A model generated the notes under the pieces. The model did no database searches. It worked only from the letters and a program-made list of their open reading frames with translations, and had not been told where the DNA came from. From positions 1-56,194 of the forward strand of contig ONII01000018.1 in NCBI GenBank assembly GCA_900317845.1: DNA of 56,194 bases. The letters run 5' to 3'. The stretch comes from an uncultured Bacteroidales bacterium. GTDB lineage: Bacteria > Bacteroidota > Bacteroidia > Bacteroidales > UBA932. Below are positions 26,887-35,392 of this stretch, in pieces; positions within the stretch are counted from its first letter, which is position 1; each line of letters starts with the position of its first letter. The translations under genes and the position numbers were made by a program.

Positions 26887-29385
26887 TTACTCCAACCAGC
26901 CCATGGTTACATCGAAGGCCAGACCGGGTGTCCAGCTCATATCGATGGAGACGCCCAGAGAGATTTGGCTGGAACGTAAATCAGGAACGGTCATATAGGC
27001 GTGTTTGAGCGCGTCAATACCCAAAATCAGGTTTGCCTTAGTCAGATAATCCTGCATAAATACACGAGGAGCATTAATGGTTTCTCCCGTGGCAGGATTA
27101 TACGGCGGGTAGCAATAATACTTACGGTCCAAAGTGGTGAATGCAGTAGGATTGACGGCTCTTGCCGCAGTAATGGATTTAGCAAGATCCAATTTACCCA
27201 GCAAATAGAAAGTGCCGCCATGGCGAATAAGGTTCATTTCACCCCAGAAGTCATCTCCTTCATTAAGCAGTTCAATGCCCACATAGACATCACTCTGCTC
27301 AGACGCTTTCTTTTCGGGGTCATAGTTATCCCAGACAAGCGTGTAGATGGGAGACGTGGTCAGTCCTACCTCGTAGTCGGTTAGAACCTTATCATAAATC
27401 ATCTTATCGAAAGGATTATTGTCGTATGTAAAGCCGTAGAATTTTTCTTCGGTAGTATTATAACCGCTTTCTTCGTACACGCTTCCATCCGGCTTGCGGA
27501 TAAAATTCCAGCCCATCTTATCACACTGGCCACCGACAATAATACCTGTTACTTTGAAGGACGATGCGCTTTTTGAATTAATGGAAATCTCCGCATCTTT
27601 TTCTCCAGAGTGCAGTGCTGCATTATTGTCCAATAGATAACCTTTCTCAAGGACTTTATCGCTATATCTAACTGTGGAAGCTAATAGGGCCGTACCGTAA
27701 TTAATGTTATTGGTCATGGCCACACTACGGGTATCGGAAGCCACTTTTGCGTTGGGAGCCCAGTCAGTCCATTTATCCTCAGAATCCCAGGCATCTACCG
27801 AGGAGGGATAATCCCCGGACTTCTTTTCATGGTTGGATGTACGGATAGAGGAGTTGCCGTAGTACATGAGTTCGGCCGGATAGCGATAATTTTTAATAGG
27901 GAAGGTAGCCTTTCCAAATCCGTAGGCAGGGATATCTTCCGTATATTCAAACTTATCCACAGTATTGCTGGCAGATGTAATTGTGCTAGTCATGATCGCC
28001 GCCCCATAAGGCAGTCCTACATTCGCAGGAAAACCTGGTGTCTTATTCTCAGAATAGAGGTAGTTTTCGTCCAAATATGACAAAACAACGCTACTATACT
28101 GGGTCCATTCGCTAGGAGAGCAATTCTGTTCACATGCTTTCTTAAGATAAGTCACGTCAAAAGCGCCACTTTCATCCTTCACAAAATCTAAAACACCCTT
28201 CTTGAACTGGAAGAATCCATAAAAATGACCATCTTTGCCATCTCCCACCATTCGTTCATCAATTTGAACGGCGAGCAATTGTGCTACTTTCTCTGACCAA
28301 CCTGTAGGCTCGGCATTTTTGGCACGTTCAATAATAGAATACAAATCCTGCATAATACTTAGGACAGCCTGAGCGCTCCCCGCGCGCAATTCCTTCAAAC
28401 CACTATCGCTTTCCTTGATTTCAATCAACGAATAATACGCGTTGCCCAGCACTTCGCCCAAAGCTGAAAAGTCCATATATACCGCCTTATCAGCGGGGCC
28501 TCCAGTCTTAACTACTTTATTGGGATTGGTTGCTTCGTCGTCATCTATCATATAGCGATACATCGTTCCCAGTTGCTTCCAAGAGAGTTCGCCAGCATAA
28601 TACACATAATCTGTTCCTCCCACCGTTTTGGTGTCCTGGTCCTTAGGATTTGCAGGAAGAGCTTCTTCATCTTCTGCAGTGGGAGTGGGCCACCAGAAGC
28701 CATAACTGCGGTTAGTGGCACCGGTAGCAGGGACAAAGAATTTTGTTTCGTCTATCAGACCCGATATCAGCAAATACGACATCATCCGGGAGAAAAAGAA
28801 CGAACCGGCATCAAACGCGGCTTTATTCTCAAGTCTGGGTTGCAGAGAGAAGTAGAGAGATGTCAAATCTTTGGCATCTCCTTTGCTTTCAACCTTGCCT
28901 TGAAGATCATCCGATTCAGTTTTAGCCGCCTTACCGTAAAGCACTACCGCGTTGGTTCCCAACGGGAGCGCCAGTTCAATTGTACGGGAAGATTTCTCTG
29001 ATGATACTGCACCCGCAGAAAAGAGAGTGCCCAAGTTATAGTCACGACTGGACTCCACAGGCTTTTGATCCCGAACAGGAGAGAAGAAGAACGTCCCGTG
29101 TTTTTCGCTGCTATGAGATAGCTCATACGTAAGCAGGTGCACATCCGTCATTCCCAGGAACTCGGGATTATCACCAGCTTGAGCATATTTGGCCGTAGTT
29201 TTGGTATCTTTACCTGTAGAAGTAGAGACATTGAGTACAAAATCCGTTCTCACCGTTTGGGTGTCCGGATCGTAGGTGGGGTTAGGGTTGGTTTTCACCA
29301 AATCATTCTCCCGCTGACAAGCCGTCAGTGCCATCAGCAAAATAGCACCCAAGACGGGAATACTGTGTTTTTTCATGGTATTCAT
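26887..29385 (-). CDS. Mfa1-like major pilus subunit paralogue B (lipoprotein)
   Basis: 832-residue lipoprotein (LLMALTAC, Cys23). Type V pilus subunits are exported as lipoproteins, cleaved after an Arg or Lys, and joined by strand exchange; here TVRTDFVLNV offers a suitable site just before the first beta strand. Blocks shared with paralogues A and C: LGTNAVVLYGKA, MYYGNSSIRTSNHE, SDTRSVAMTNNINYGTAL, FRKPD-containing GQCDKMGW region, and the C-terminal AYMTVPDLRSSQISLGVSID. It is much longer than Porphyromonas Mfa1 (about 560 residues). Probably forms the shaft together with paralogue A. Lower GC than flanking genes. Confidence 0.8.
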   Translation of the reverse strand: MNTMKKHSIPVLGAILLMALTACQRENDLVKTNPNPTYDPDTQTVRTDFVLNVSTSTGKDTKTTAKYAQAGDNPEFLGMTDVHLLTYELSHSSEKHGTFFFSPVRDQKPVESSRDYNLGTLFSAGAVSSEKSSRTIELALPLGTNAVVLYGKAAKTESDDLQGKVESKGDAKDLTSLYFSLQPRLENKAAFDAGSFFFSRMMSYLLISGLIDETKFFVPATGATNRSYGFWWPTPTAEDEEALPANPKDQDTKTVGGTDYVYYAGELSWKQLGTMYRYMIDDDEATNPNKVVKTGGPADKAVYMDFSALGEVLGNAYYSLIEIKESDSGLKELRAGSAQAVLSIMQDLYSIIERAKNAEPTGWSEKVAQLLAVQIDERMVGDGKDGHFYGFFQFKKGVLDFVKDESGAFDVTYLKKACEQNCSPSEWTQYSSVVLSYLDENYLYSENKTPGFPANVGLPYGAAIMTSTITSASNTVDKFEYTEDIPAYGFGKATFPIKNYRYPAELMYYGNSSIRTSNHEKKSGDYPSSVDAWDSEDKWTDWAPNAKVASDTRSVAMTNNINYGTALLASTVRYSDKVLEKGYLLDNNAALHSGEKDAEISINSKSASSFKVTGIIVGGQCDKMGWNFIRKPDGSVYEESGYNTTEEKFYGFTYDNNPFDKMIYDKVLTDYEVGLTTSPIYTLVWDNYDPEKKASEQSDVYVGIELLNEGDDFWGEMNLIRHGGTFYLLGKLDLAKSITAARAVNPTAFTTLDRKYYCYPPYNPATGETINAPRVFMQDYLTKANLILGIDALKHAYMTVPDLRSSQISLGVSIDMSWTPGLAFDVTMGWLE

Positions 29386-29400
29386 ATTATATTGTTATTA

Positions 29401-31752
29401 TTATTCATTCATTTCACCAATAATGACTTCATTATACGTAATTCCCTGTTTCCATTTAATATCCACAGAAAGACCTAATGTAAGAGAACTAGCCCTCAAA
29501 TCCGGAACAGTAAGATATGCATACTTAAGGGAATTCGGACCAAATTTAAACGTTACGGTTGTTTTATAGTCCTGAATGAAGACACGAGGAATCCCAATGT
29601 AATTCCCTTCACCATCATATTTGTACGGGGGAATTACATAGCCATCGTTAGGCCAGGTGACAGTCTTTCCAGCAGGATCCAACTCACCGATGAGATAAAA
29701 ATAACCTCCCTCTTCAATCAAGTTAAAGTTGCCATAAAAAGCCGAACCGGTACAGTTCTGGAACTCCAAAGCGACATACACCTTGTCCTGGCCGAAATTA
29801 CCTACTGTTCTTGCGAGATAGCCAGATTCGCTATAATTGTCGAATACAACAGTATAATTTGGAGTAAAAGTAGAGCCATCACCGAAAGGAATACTTGGAC
29901 TGGCAATTGCCTTATCATAAATAAAGCCAGTAATCATTTTGTCTTTTCCTGGAGCTTTCATGGGGAGGAAATCCCACCCCACATTCTGAGTCTGCCCACC
30001 AATTACAACACCAACGAGCTTGAAACTGCCATCTTTAACTGCAACTCTTTTATCAGGCTCACTTTCTTCGGGCAGCGTTCCACCGGCCTCACGCTTTTGT
30101 ACAGCATGATTGTTATCCAGCATAGATCCATCTTCTAGGACCTTTGCATTATAACCCACCTTCGTTTCCAGCATAGAGACGCCATAGCGAATGGGATATT
30201 TCATAGCCACGCTGTGCGTTGTGGATTCCACATGAGTACCTTTCCAATCATCCTTAGGTGTCGTTTCTGACGTTTGTTTAGCCCACTTATCGTCGTTCAC
30301 CCAATCTTTCACTGACTCGGGGTAGTCATCCGTCTTGTGATCCAAAGAGGACGTGCGTATCGGAGAATTGCCAAAATACAAGAGTTCTGCCGGATAATAG
30401 TAGCTTTCGGCAGAATAGCCGTTAGTAACGTCACCTTCAGGGATACCGCCTACAGCACTTGTATTGAAATACTCGGGGTAATAGAAACAATAATTTTCTG
30501 CATTGAATGAAATATATGCAGCCCCATGCATAATTTCAAAATTATCAGGGAATTTATTCAAACTCAACGGGAGAAACTTAGTATTAATCTTTTTGTTCTC
30601 GCTTGATTTTAAATGCTCAATTTCAGCAGAAGTGGGTTTTTTACCGGTGGCAAAATCATTGTCCGGCCAATAGATATCTGCAGCAACTGCTTGGCTATCA
30701 ATGGTACCTCCAATCAAATGGGCGCCAACTTCCTGAATAGGCTTAAAAGCCACGTCTGTTACCGGTCCACCATTGCCAGGGACAGTTGCGGAGAAATAAT
30801 ATGATAAATGATTATGCACCCTCGTCGCAAAAATTTTGGCCACAGCTTCCTCCTTCGAAAGGGACGTAGCACAACGAATCGAATTAACAACAGACCACAA
30901 ATCTGTAATCATATCAAGGATTGCTACGCCAGAACCAGCGCGAAGCTCTGTCTCTTTCGTTGTTGGATTGTCGAAAATCGTGGTCATCTCTTTATACAGA
31001 TGCCCCAATTTCTCTTCTAAGGGGAACCTGTCAAGCTCTGAATTTACGGGACTTTTTCCCGTATCTGTCGACCCATTCTGCTTGTAATACATGGACCAAT
31101 AAAGATCAGGATAGTCCTCTTTTTTCACTACAAATCCATCAACACTTATGTCTTGTTTGTCGGTGGCCGTCGTCATACTCGTATTCATAATCACCGTTAA
31201 GATGCCGGCAAGAACCTTCTCCATGGCGTAAAAGCCATCTGAATCCTGAAGCCTCTTCCCAAGTTGGAAATTACCCGAGCCCACCGCTTCTGATACCGTA
31301 TAATCATCCAGATATCCGTAATAATCCTTCGCAGAGATATCACCTACATCAGTTCCTTTAGGAGCACGACCATACAAAAGAAGCGTATTGGTTTGCAGGG
31401 GAAGAGACATTTCAATGACACGGCGAGGGCCATTATCTGCCGGAACCAACTGTGACAAATTATATAACCTGCTAGGAGAAGCATCAGCCTTTAGAATCTG
31501 CCCGTCGTTTGAAAGGGTATAAGACATGAGTCTAGCATCGACAATACCTCGGAATTTGGGTGAATCTCCTTCCTGCACTGCACTGGCAGCCTGTTTCGTC
31601 TGAGCAGAAGAGTTGGCAATGTTAAAAACAAACTGCGTGTTCACCTCCTTAACTCCCTTTCCGTTTTCCTGGCTCACCACTTCCCTCTGGCACCCGGTCA
31701 GGGCAGCCAGTACTACGGTAGCCATGATTAAAATGATTAAGCTCTTTTTCAT
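29401..31752 (-). CDS. Mfa1-like major pilus subunit paralogue A (lipoprotein)
   Basis: 783-residue lipoprotein (VVLAALTGC, Cys21). The mature N-terminus KEVNTQFVFNIANSSAQTK carries a Lys rather than Arg before the first strand. Blocks shared with paralogue B include NTLLLYGRA, LYFGNSPIRTSSLDHKTDDY, THSVAMKYPIRYGVSMLE, GGQTQNVGWDF and the C-terminal YAYLTVPDLRASS followed by LGLSVDIKW. First structural subunit after the DUF3575/OmpA gene and therefore the best candidate for the most abundant subunit. Markedly AT-richer than the gene before it, in line with transfer or diversifying evolution of the exposed subunits. Confidence 0.8.
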   Translation of the reverse strand: MKKSLIILIMATVVLAALTGCQREVVSQENGKGVKEVNTQFVFNIANSSAQTKQAASAVQEGDSPKFRGIVDARLMSYTLSNDGQILKADASPSRLYNLSQLVPADNGPRRVIEMSLPLQTNTLLLYGRAPKGTDVGDISAKDYYGYLDDYTVSEAVGSGNFQLGKRLQDSDGFYAMEKVLAGILTVIMNTSMTTATDKQDISVDGFVVKKEDYPDLYWSMYYKQNGSTDTGKSPVNSELDRFPLEEKLGHLYKEMTTIFDNPTTKETELRAGSGVAILDMITDLWSVVNSIRCATSLSKEEAVAKIFATRVHNHLSYYFSATVPGNGGPVTDVAFKPIQEVGAHLIGGTIDSQAVAADIYWPDNDFATGKKPTSAEIEHLKSSENKKINTKFLPLSLNKFPDNFEIMHGAAYISFNAENYCFYYPEYFNTSAVGGIPEGDVTNGYSAESYYYPAELLYFGNSPIRTSSLDHKTDDYPESVKDWVNDDKWAKQTSETTPKDDWKGTHVESTTHSVAMKYPIRYGVSMLETKVGYNAKVLEDGSMLDNNHAVQKREAGGTLPEESEPDKRVAVKDGSFKLVGVVIGGQTQNVGWDFLPMKAPGKDKMITGFIYDKAIASPSIPFGDGSTFTPNYTVVFDNYSESGYLARTVGNFGQDKVYVALEFQNCTGSAFYGNFNLIEEGGYFYLIGELDPAGKTVTWPNDGYVIPPYKYDGEGNYIGIPRVFIQDYKTTVTFKFGPNSLKYAYLTVPDLRASSLTLGLSVDIKWKQGITYNEVIIGEMNE

Positions 31753-31762
31753 ATGCTTTTCA

Positions 31763-33451
31763 TTATTTATTATTATCTTTCATTACTTCTTTCCAGGCCT
31801 CATACTCCTTCCGGGCAGGGCCGTATATCTGTGTTCCCCGCAGGTTCTCCCGCGCCGCCTCCGAGCCCTGCTGCGCCGCACGGCGCAGCAGCTCCAGGGC
31901 ACGGGTTTCCTGGTCTGTATCTTTCTTGTCCAGCGCGGTGAAATACAGCGCCACGCCGTATGCGTTCATGGCCTCCGGGTCGCTGAGCGTGCAGGCCATC
32001 AGTTTGGGATCCTGCTCCACCTTGGCCACCACCTCCTGGTAGCGCTTGGCTTTGAGGAGCTCCATCACCGCATGGTTGAAGGTCTCCGTGGCCGGATCCG
32101 GGGCATTCCCGTAATACACGCGGATGTAGCCGGAGTTGCGCTGGTCTCCCAGCAGGTTCTCCGCCACCTTCTTGTACAAAGCCGGTTGCGCTTTTATACG
32201 GCGCTCGCGTTCATCTGCATCGCTAACCTCATACACAATGTCCAGGAGGGTTTTCACTTCCTCTGCACTGAGGCCTTCGCCGCCGTCCGGGATGGCTTCC
32301 AGCTGCGCACGGAACCAGTCCCAGGCTTCCCCCTTGCCCTGGTAGTCAAAGTTGCGCATGCTCACGAACGTGCGCTCGTTGAAGTACTTTGCAACGGCGC
32401 GGGCACGGGCCTGCGCAAGGGTGTCGTTGGCGTCCTGGGGGCCGTCGATGGAGGCAAGGCCCACGATGGATACCAGCACCTCACGGGTGCGGCCTTCGTC
32501 GCGTACCTTTTCTATCACCGCCTGAATGCGGTCCAGCGTGGCAGCGTTGTTGCCAAAATTCCGGTCCAGATCCTTGCTGTTCACTGGGAAGGTCACGTAC
32601 TGCAAGCTGTCCTTGCCGGGACGGGTGAGGTAGTCGAAGGGCCGATAGTTCTCGATGGGAATTACCCAGGTATTCTCCTTGGAAAGGACGTCGCCCGTAG
32701 TTGCCGGAGCCTTCACAGGACCCAGTTGCACCACAAACGCTACCGGAGGGGTGAGCACCGTCAGGGTGTCCCGACCGCTCACAACCATGCCCGGCTTGGG
32801 CCGTTTGTCCTTGGCAACAGGATTCCAGGCTATGTTCACACCCAGCTTGGGCACCACGGCCGGTTTGCGAACCTCCCCCAGCTTGGTGCCGCAATGCGCA
32901 CAATCGTACTTGTCATAGGCCGCCAGACCGGCAGCCACACCTGCCTCTGCCTCTATGCGGATGTACTGCCCCAGCCACCAGCTGTAGCCGGCAAACAGGC
33001 CACCGCCCCAGAAGGAACCCTGGACACGGTGGTTCTCCACCTCCGGATACATGTGGAAGGGGAAGGTGACATTCCCCACATTAAAATGCGTATAGATGGC
33101 GTCTCCCCCGACAAAAAAGCCGTCGTACACCTGGTCGAAATAATAGCGCACTTCCGGAACCACGGCGTAGTTACGCCAGTGACGTGTGTTCTGAACATTA
33201 TCATTGTCCCAGAAGAGCCAGCGGGGCCACGTCTTGATGCCGGCATTGAGGCCCAGGGAAACGTGTTTTCCCACAGGAAATTCCAGTCCGATATTGGGCT
33301 CCGCAAGGGCATCCCACAGCAGGTTGGTACGCACACTCATCCCAGGCCACCTTTTAACCGTATCGCGCGGCTCAGAGGCAGCATAGGCAATAAAAGATAT
33401 CGCCAACCCAAATAGGAGAAGTCCTCCTTTTCGAAGCGGCCTGTTCACCAT
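31763..33451 (-). CDS. DUF3575 outer-membrane barrel with OmpA-like domain, first gene of pilus operon
   Basis: 562 residues with a cleavable signal peptide (GLLLFGLAISFIAYAAS). Residues about 35-200 are a DUF3575 beta-barrel (SVRTNLLWDALAEPNIGLEF, WGGGLFAGYSWWLGQYIRIE), a family often placed at the head of Bacteroidales pilus loci. The second half contains an OmpA-like stretch (DRNFGNNAATLDRIQAVIEK followed by VSIVGLASIDGPQDANDTLA and ARARAVAKYF), which usually binds peptidoglycan. A C-terminal helical region has ALELLRRAAQQGSEAARENL, like a Sel1 repeat. It probably links or positions the pilus system in the envelope. GC content is like the core genes, unlike the subunits that follow. Confidence 0.8.
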   Translation of the reverse strand: MVNRPLRKGGLLLFGLAISFIAYAASEPRDTVKRWPGMSVRTNLLWDALAEPNIGLEFPVGKHVSLGLNAGIKTWPRWLFWDNDNVQNTRHWRNYAVVPEVRYYFDQVYDGFFVGGDAIYTHFNVGNVTFPFHMYPEVENHRVQGSFWGGGLFAGYSWWLGQYIRIEAEAGVAAGLAAYDKYDCAHCGTKLGEVRKPAVVPKLGVNIAWNPVAKDKRPKPGMVVSGRDTLTVLTPPVAFVVQLGPVKAPATTGDVLSKENTWVIPIENYRPFDYLTRPGKDSLQYVTFPVNSKDLDRNFGNNAATLDRIQAVIEKVRDEGRTREVLVSIVGLASIDGPQDANDTLAQARARAVAKYFNERTFVSMRNFDYQGKGEAWDWFRAQLEAIPDGGEGLSAEEVKTLLDIVYEVSDADERERRIKAQPALYKKVAENLLGDQRNSGYIRVYYGNAPDPATETFNHAVMELLKAKRYQEVVAKVEQDPKLMACTLSDPEAMNAYGVALYFTALDKKDTDQETRALELLRRAAQQGSEAARENLRGTQIYGPARKEYEAWKEVMKDNNK

Positions 33452-33466
33452 AGTTTAATAATTTTT

Positions 33467-33527
33467 AGTTTGTTTATGCTTGACAATTAATAAGAAAATC
33501 CTTACCTTCACCAACCCTAAACAAACT
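33467..33527. promoter_or_regulatory. Inverted repeat in the pilus-operon leader
   Basis: AGTTTGTTTA (33467-33476) and TAAACAAACT (33518-33527) are a perfect 10-base inverted repeat, 41 bases apart, ending 15 bases before the first pilus gene's start. In the mRNA leader it would form a stem; as DNA it could be an operator. A smaller hairpin (CTCTT GAG AAGAG) lies at about 33552-33570. Confidence 0.5.
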
Positions 33528-33593
33528 GATAAATCTCTATCTTTTCTATCCGTCTCTTCTCAAGAGATGGTGTTTTTTGCAACTAAATTTCTG

Positions 33594-33624
33594 CAAAAAT
33601 AATTTTAAAATTTCTAAAAAACAA
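33594..33624 (-). promoter_or_regulatory. Promoter of the pilus operon
   Basis: On the minus strand TTG (33622-33624), 20 bases, then TATTTTTG (33594-33601) match the Bacteroidota consensus. The predicted leader to the ATG at 33451 is about 135 bases, long for this genome, and contains the inverted repeats described. Confidence 0.6.
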
Positions 33625-33670
33625 GCTTTAAACCACTTTTATGGCATCTTTGGACCATTTTAGTTGCGTT

Positions 33671-33904
33671 TTATCCCTTTCCACTCATTAAAAATTCCAA
33701 AATGGAGGCGTTCGCGGCATCCAATTTTTCCTCCTCCATGGACGCCAGATAAATGCGGGTCGTCTTCTCTGAACCGTGCCCCAGGGCCTCACTGATGATG
33801 GCCACCGGTATCCCCATCTTATACGCGTTACTGGCCCAACTGTGCCGGGCCACATAGGTGGTCAACTGGATGGGTGTGGTTCCCAGCAACTGGGCGATGT
33901 CAGA
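33671..33904 (-). pseudogene. C-terminal fragment of a tyrosine recombinase/integrase
   Basis: Encodes SDIAQLLGTTPIQLTTYVAR followed by HSWASNAYKMGIPVAIISEA, LGHGSEKTTRIYLASME: the end of a phage-type integrase with the RHSWAS and GHGS motifs and the catalytic Tyr in TTRIYL. An in-frame stop lies immediately upstream and the rest of the enzyme, including the N-terminal arm and first catalytic Arg, is absent. The 33905-33960 segment reads WNGVAMPVTNQWLLYNL in another frame and is unrecognised. Confidence 0.85.
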
Positions 33905-33960
33905 TTATACAGGAGCCATTGATTGGTAACGGGCATAGCCACGCCATTCCAGGTCTGGTA

Positions 33961-34686
33961 CTACTGCTCGTCGACGCCCGTTGTGTGGATGAAAGAATCG
34001 GCAATAAGGTGTTTCTTCATGTGCTTTTGAGCCCATTTTAACATGCCGAAACAAAGCAGCAGGATAGCCAGGGCAATGGCGCCGCCCAGTTCCGGCGTCA
34101 CTTCCTGCGACATGGCAATCCAGTCATATCCGCCATGCAGCAGCACCGGGTACAGCCACATTTTGAGGCCGGCCAGCGGAGCGCGATAGCGGTCAAAATA
34201 GTGCAGGGAGAAGTAGTAGCCCATCACCACCGCAAAGCCAAAGTGGCCGGGAATGGCCGTGAGGGAACGGCTGATACCTACCGTAACCCACTGGGAGCCG
34301 GAGCCTATCAGGTATTCCACATTCTCAAAGGCGGCAAAGCCCATGCCCACGCATACGGCGTACACAATGCCGTCCATGCGCTCGTCAAAGTCCTTGCATT
34401 TGCGGAGGAAGAACCACAGCAGAACCAGCTTGGCGGTCTCTTCCGGGATGGCGGCGCCAAAAAACGCGCTGCGGAAGGCATCCATGGTAGTATGAATTTC
34501 CTGCGGAAACAGCCCCATGTGCATAAAGGGGACAGAGATGAGCAGCGAAGCAAACACCGATGCACCTCCGTAAAAGAAGGCCTTTACCAGATTCCTGGTG
34601 GGTTCCCGCTGCAGGCTGTCCTGCGTGTATACATAATAAATCAGGATTAGGGCTGGCAGCACGGCCAAAGCAAGTACAGATAGCAT
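33961..34686 (-). CDS. PrsW family intramembrane metalloprotease
   Basis: 241-residue polytopic membrane protein of the PrsW family (CAAX-protease-like superfamily), some members of which cleave anti-sigma factors. Conserved motifs: AIPEETAKLVLLW (Glu-Glu pair), GMGFAAFENVEYL, and AIPGHFGFAVVMGYY with a likely metal-binding His. About seven hydrophobic helices are visible. No anti-sigma factor or sigma gene lies nearby, so the substrate is unknown. It stands alone, divergent from tRNA-Val; the downstream side is the truncated integrase. Confidence 0.9.
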   Translation of the reverse strand: MLSVLALAVLPALILIYYVYTQDSLQREPTRNLVKAFFYGGASVFASLLISVPFMHMGLFPQEIHTTMDAFRSAFFGAAIPEETAKLVLLWFFLRKCKDFDERMDGIVYAVCVGMGFAAFENVEYLIGSGSQWVTVGISRSLTAIPGHFGFAVVMGYYFSLHYFDRYRAPLAGLKMWLYPVLLHGGYDWIAMSQEVTPELGGAIALAILLLCFGMLKWAQKHMKKHLIADSFIHTTGVDEQ

Positions 34687-34753
34687 AAGTTCACAGGTTT
34701 AGACTTGCTAAGTTACATATTTTTTTTCAATTCCCATCCCTTCCACTTTCCCG

Positions 34754-34809
34754 TTAAAGCACACCTACCCTCGCGAGAATGCCCTCTGGGGCCACACCCT
34801 GTGCTTTAA
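34754..34809. promoter_or_regulatory. Perfect 10-base inverted repeat between prsW-like gene and tRNA-Val
   Basis: TTAAAGCACA (34754-34763) and TGTGCTTTAA (34800-34809) enclose 36 bases that include the palindrome CTCGCGAG. It may be an operator for the divergent protease gene or a stem-forming element; no function can be read directly. Confidence 0.4.
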
Positions 34810-34831
34810 TCACTCTCCAGGGGTAAAAAAA

Positions 34832-34862
34832 TTTGTAATATCAAAAATTCTTCGTACATTTG
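34832..34862 (+). promoter_or_regulatory. Promoter of tRNA-Val
   Basis: TTTG (34832-34835), 19 bases, TACATTTG (34855-34862): a full consensus match ending 11 bases before the tRNA. Confidence 0.75.
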
Positions 34863-34873
34863 CATCCCCTTAC

Positions 34874-34948
34874 GGGCGGTTAGCTCAGTTGGTTCAGAGC
34901 ACCTGCCTTACAAGCAGGGGGTCACTGGTTCGAATCCAGTACCGCCCA
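34874..34948 (+). tRNA. tRNA-Val (anticodon TAC)
   Basis: A 75-base cloverleaf: acceptor GGGCGGT pairs with ACCGCCC, D-arm AGCTCAGTTGGTTCAGAGC, anticodon stem CTGC/GCAG around the loop CTTACAA (TAC, Val), T-arm with GGTTCGAATCC. The discriminator base is A and CCA is not encoded (CAC follows). Confidence 0.97.
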
Positions 34949-35094
34949 CACCCCCAAATAGAAGCATCGACGCCACCACGTCGGTGCTTCTCTCTTTCTT
35001 CGACCATCTCACTTTCATCTCCACCTGTTTTTACAACCTACTTTTGACATTGACCCGTAAAAACACGCTAACGAGGTAGAAAACTGGAATGATG

Positions 35095-35126
35095 TTTGCG
35101 TTTATAATATAAATGTTATACATTTG
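35095..35126 (+). promoter_or_regulatory. Promoter of the orphan antitoxin
   Basis: TTTG (35095-35098), 20 bases, TACATTTG (35119-35126); the ATG follows 20 bases later. The surrounding AT-rich stretch (TTTATAATATAAATGTTATA) has partial dyad symmetry and could be the autoregulation site of the antitoxin. Confidence 0.65.
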
Positions 35127-35146
35127 CATTATAAAAGATAATACCT

Positions 35147-35392
35147 ATGCAAACAGCAACCAGTAAAATTCAAACAGCTTTCCGTTTCGATTCCGAATTG
35201 CTACGCCGGCTTAAAATCAAGGCAAAGCGTGAGAACCGGAGCCTGAATAATTATGTGGAGACTGTCCTGATGGAAATCGTGTACGATGAGCCCAATGAGG
35301 AAACCATCGAAGCAATAAAAGAAGCCAAGAGTAGCGACAAGCTGGAGAGCCTGGATATGGAGAAGTTTGATGAATATGTAGCTAACTTGTAG
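35147..35392 (+). CDS. Ribbon-helix-helix antitoxin-like protein, no toxin gene attached
   Basis: 81 residues. The N-terminal part (IQTAFRFDSELLRRLKIKAK, then RENRSLNNYVETVL) has the strand-helix-helix layout of RHH DNA-binding antitoxins; the C-terminal acidic tail (EETIEAIKEAKSSDKLESLD) is typical of Bacteroidales type II antitoxins that precede a RelE/YafQ toxin. Here the stop at 35392 is followed within 50 bases by the end of the opposing macroglobulin gene, leaving no room for a toxin. Either the toxin was lost or the protein acts alone as a regulator. Confidence 0.8.
   Translation: MQTATSKIQTAFRFDSELLRRLKIKAKRENRSLNNYVETVLMEIVYDEPNEETIEAIKEAKSSDKLESLDMEKFDEYVANL

Noticed and set aside
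31613-33415. A 600-codon plus-strand open frame opposite the DUF3575/OmpA gene
   Set aside because: The minus-strand reading has a signal peptide and family motifs; the plus-strand one has neither.
33467-33624. Phase-variable invertible promoter for the pilus operon
   Set aside because: Attractive because of the nearby recombinase, but the inverted repeats do not enclose the promoter box and the integrase is only a fragment.
33671-34948. Integrative element attachment site at tRNA-Val
   Set aside because: No copy of the tRNA 3' end was found near the integrase fragment, and the intervening PrsW gene is intact.
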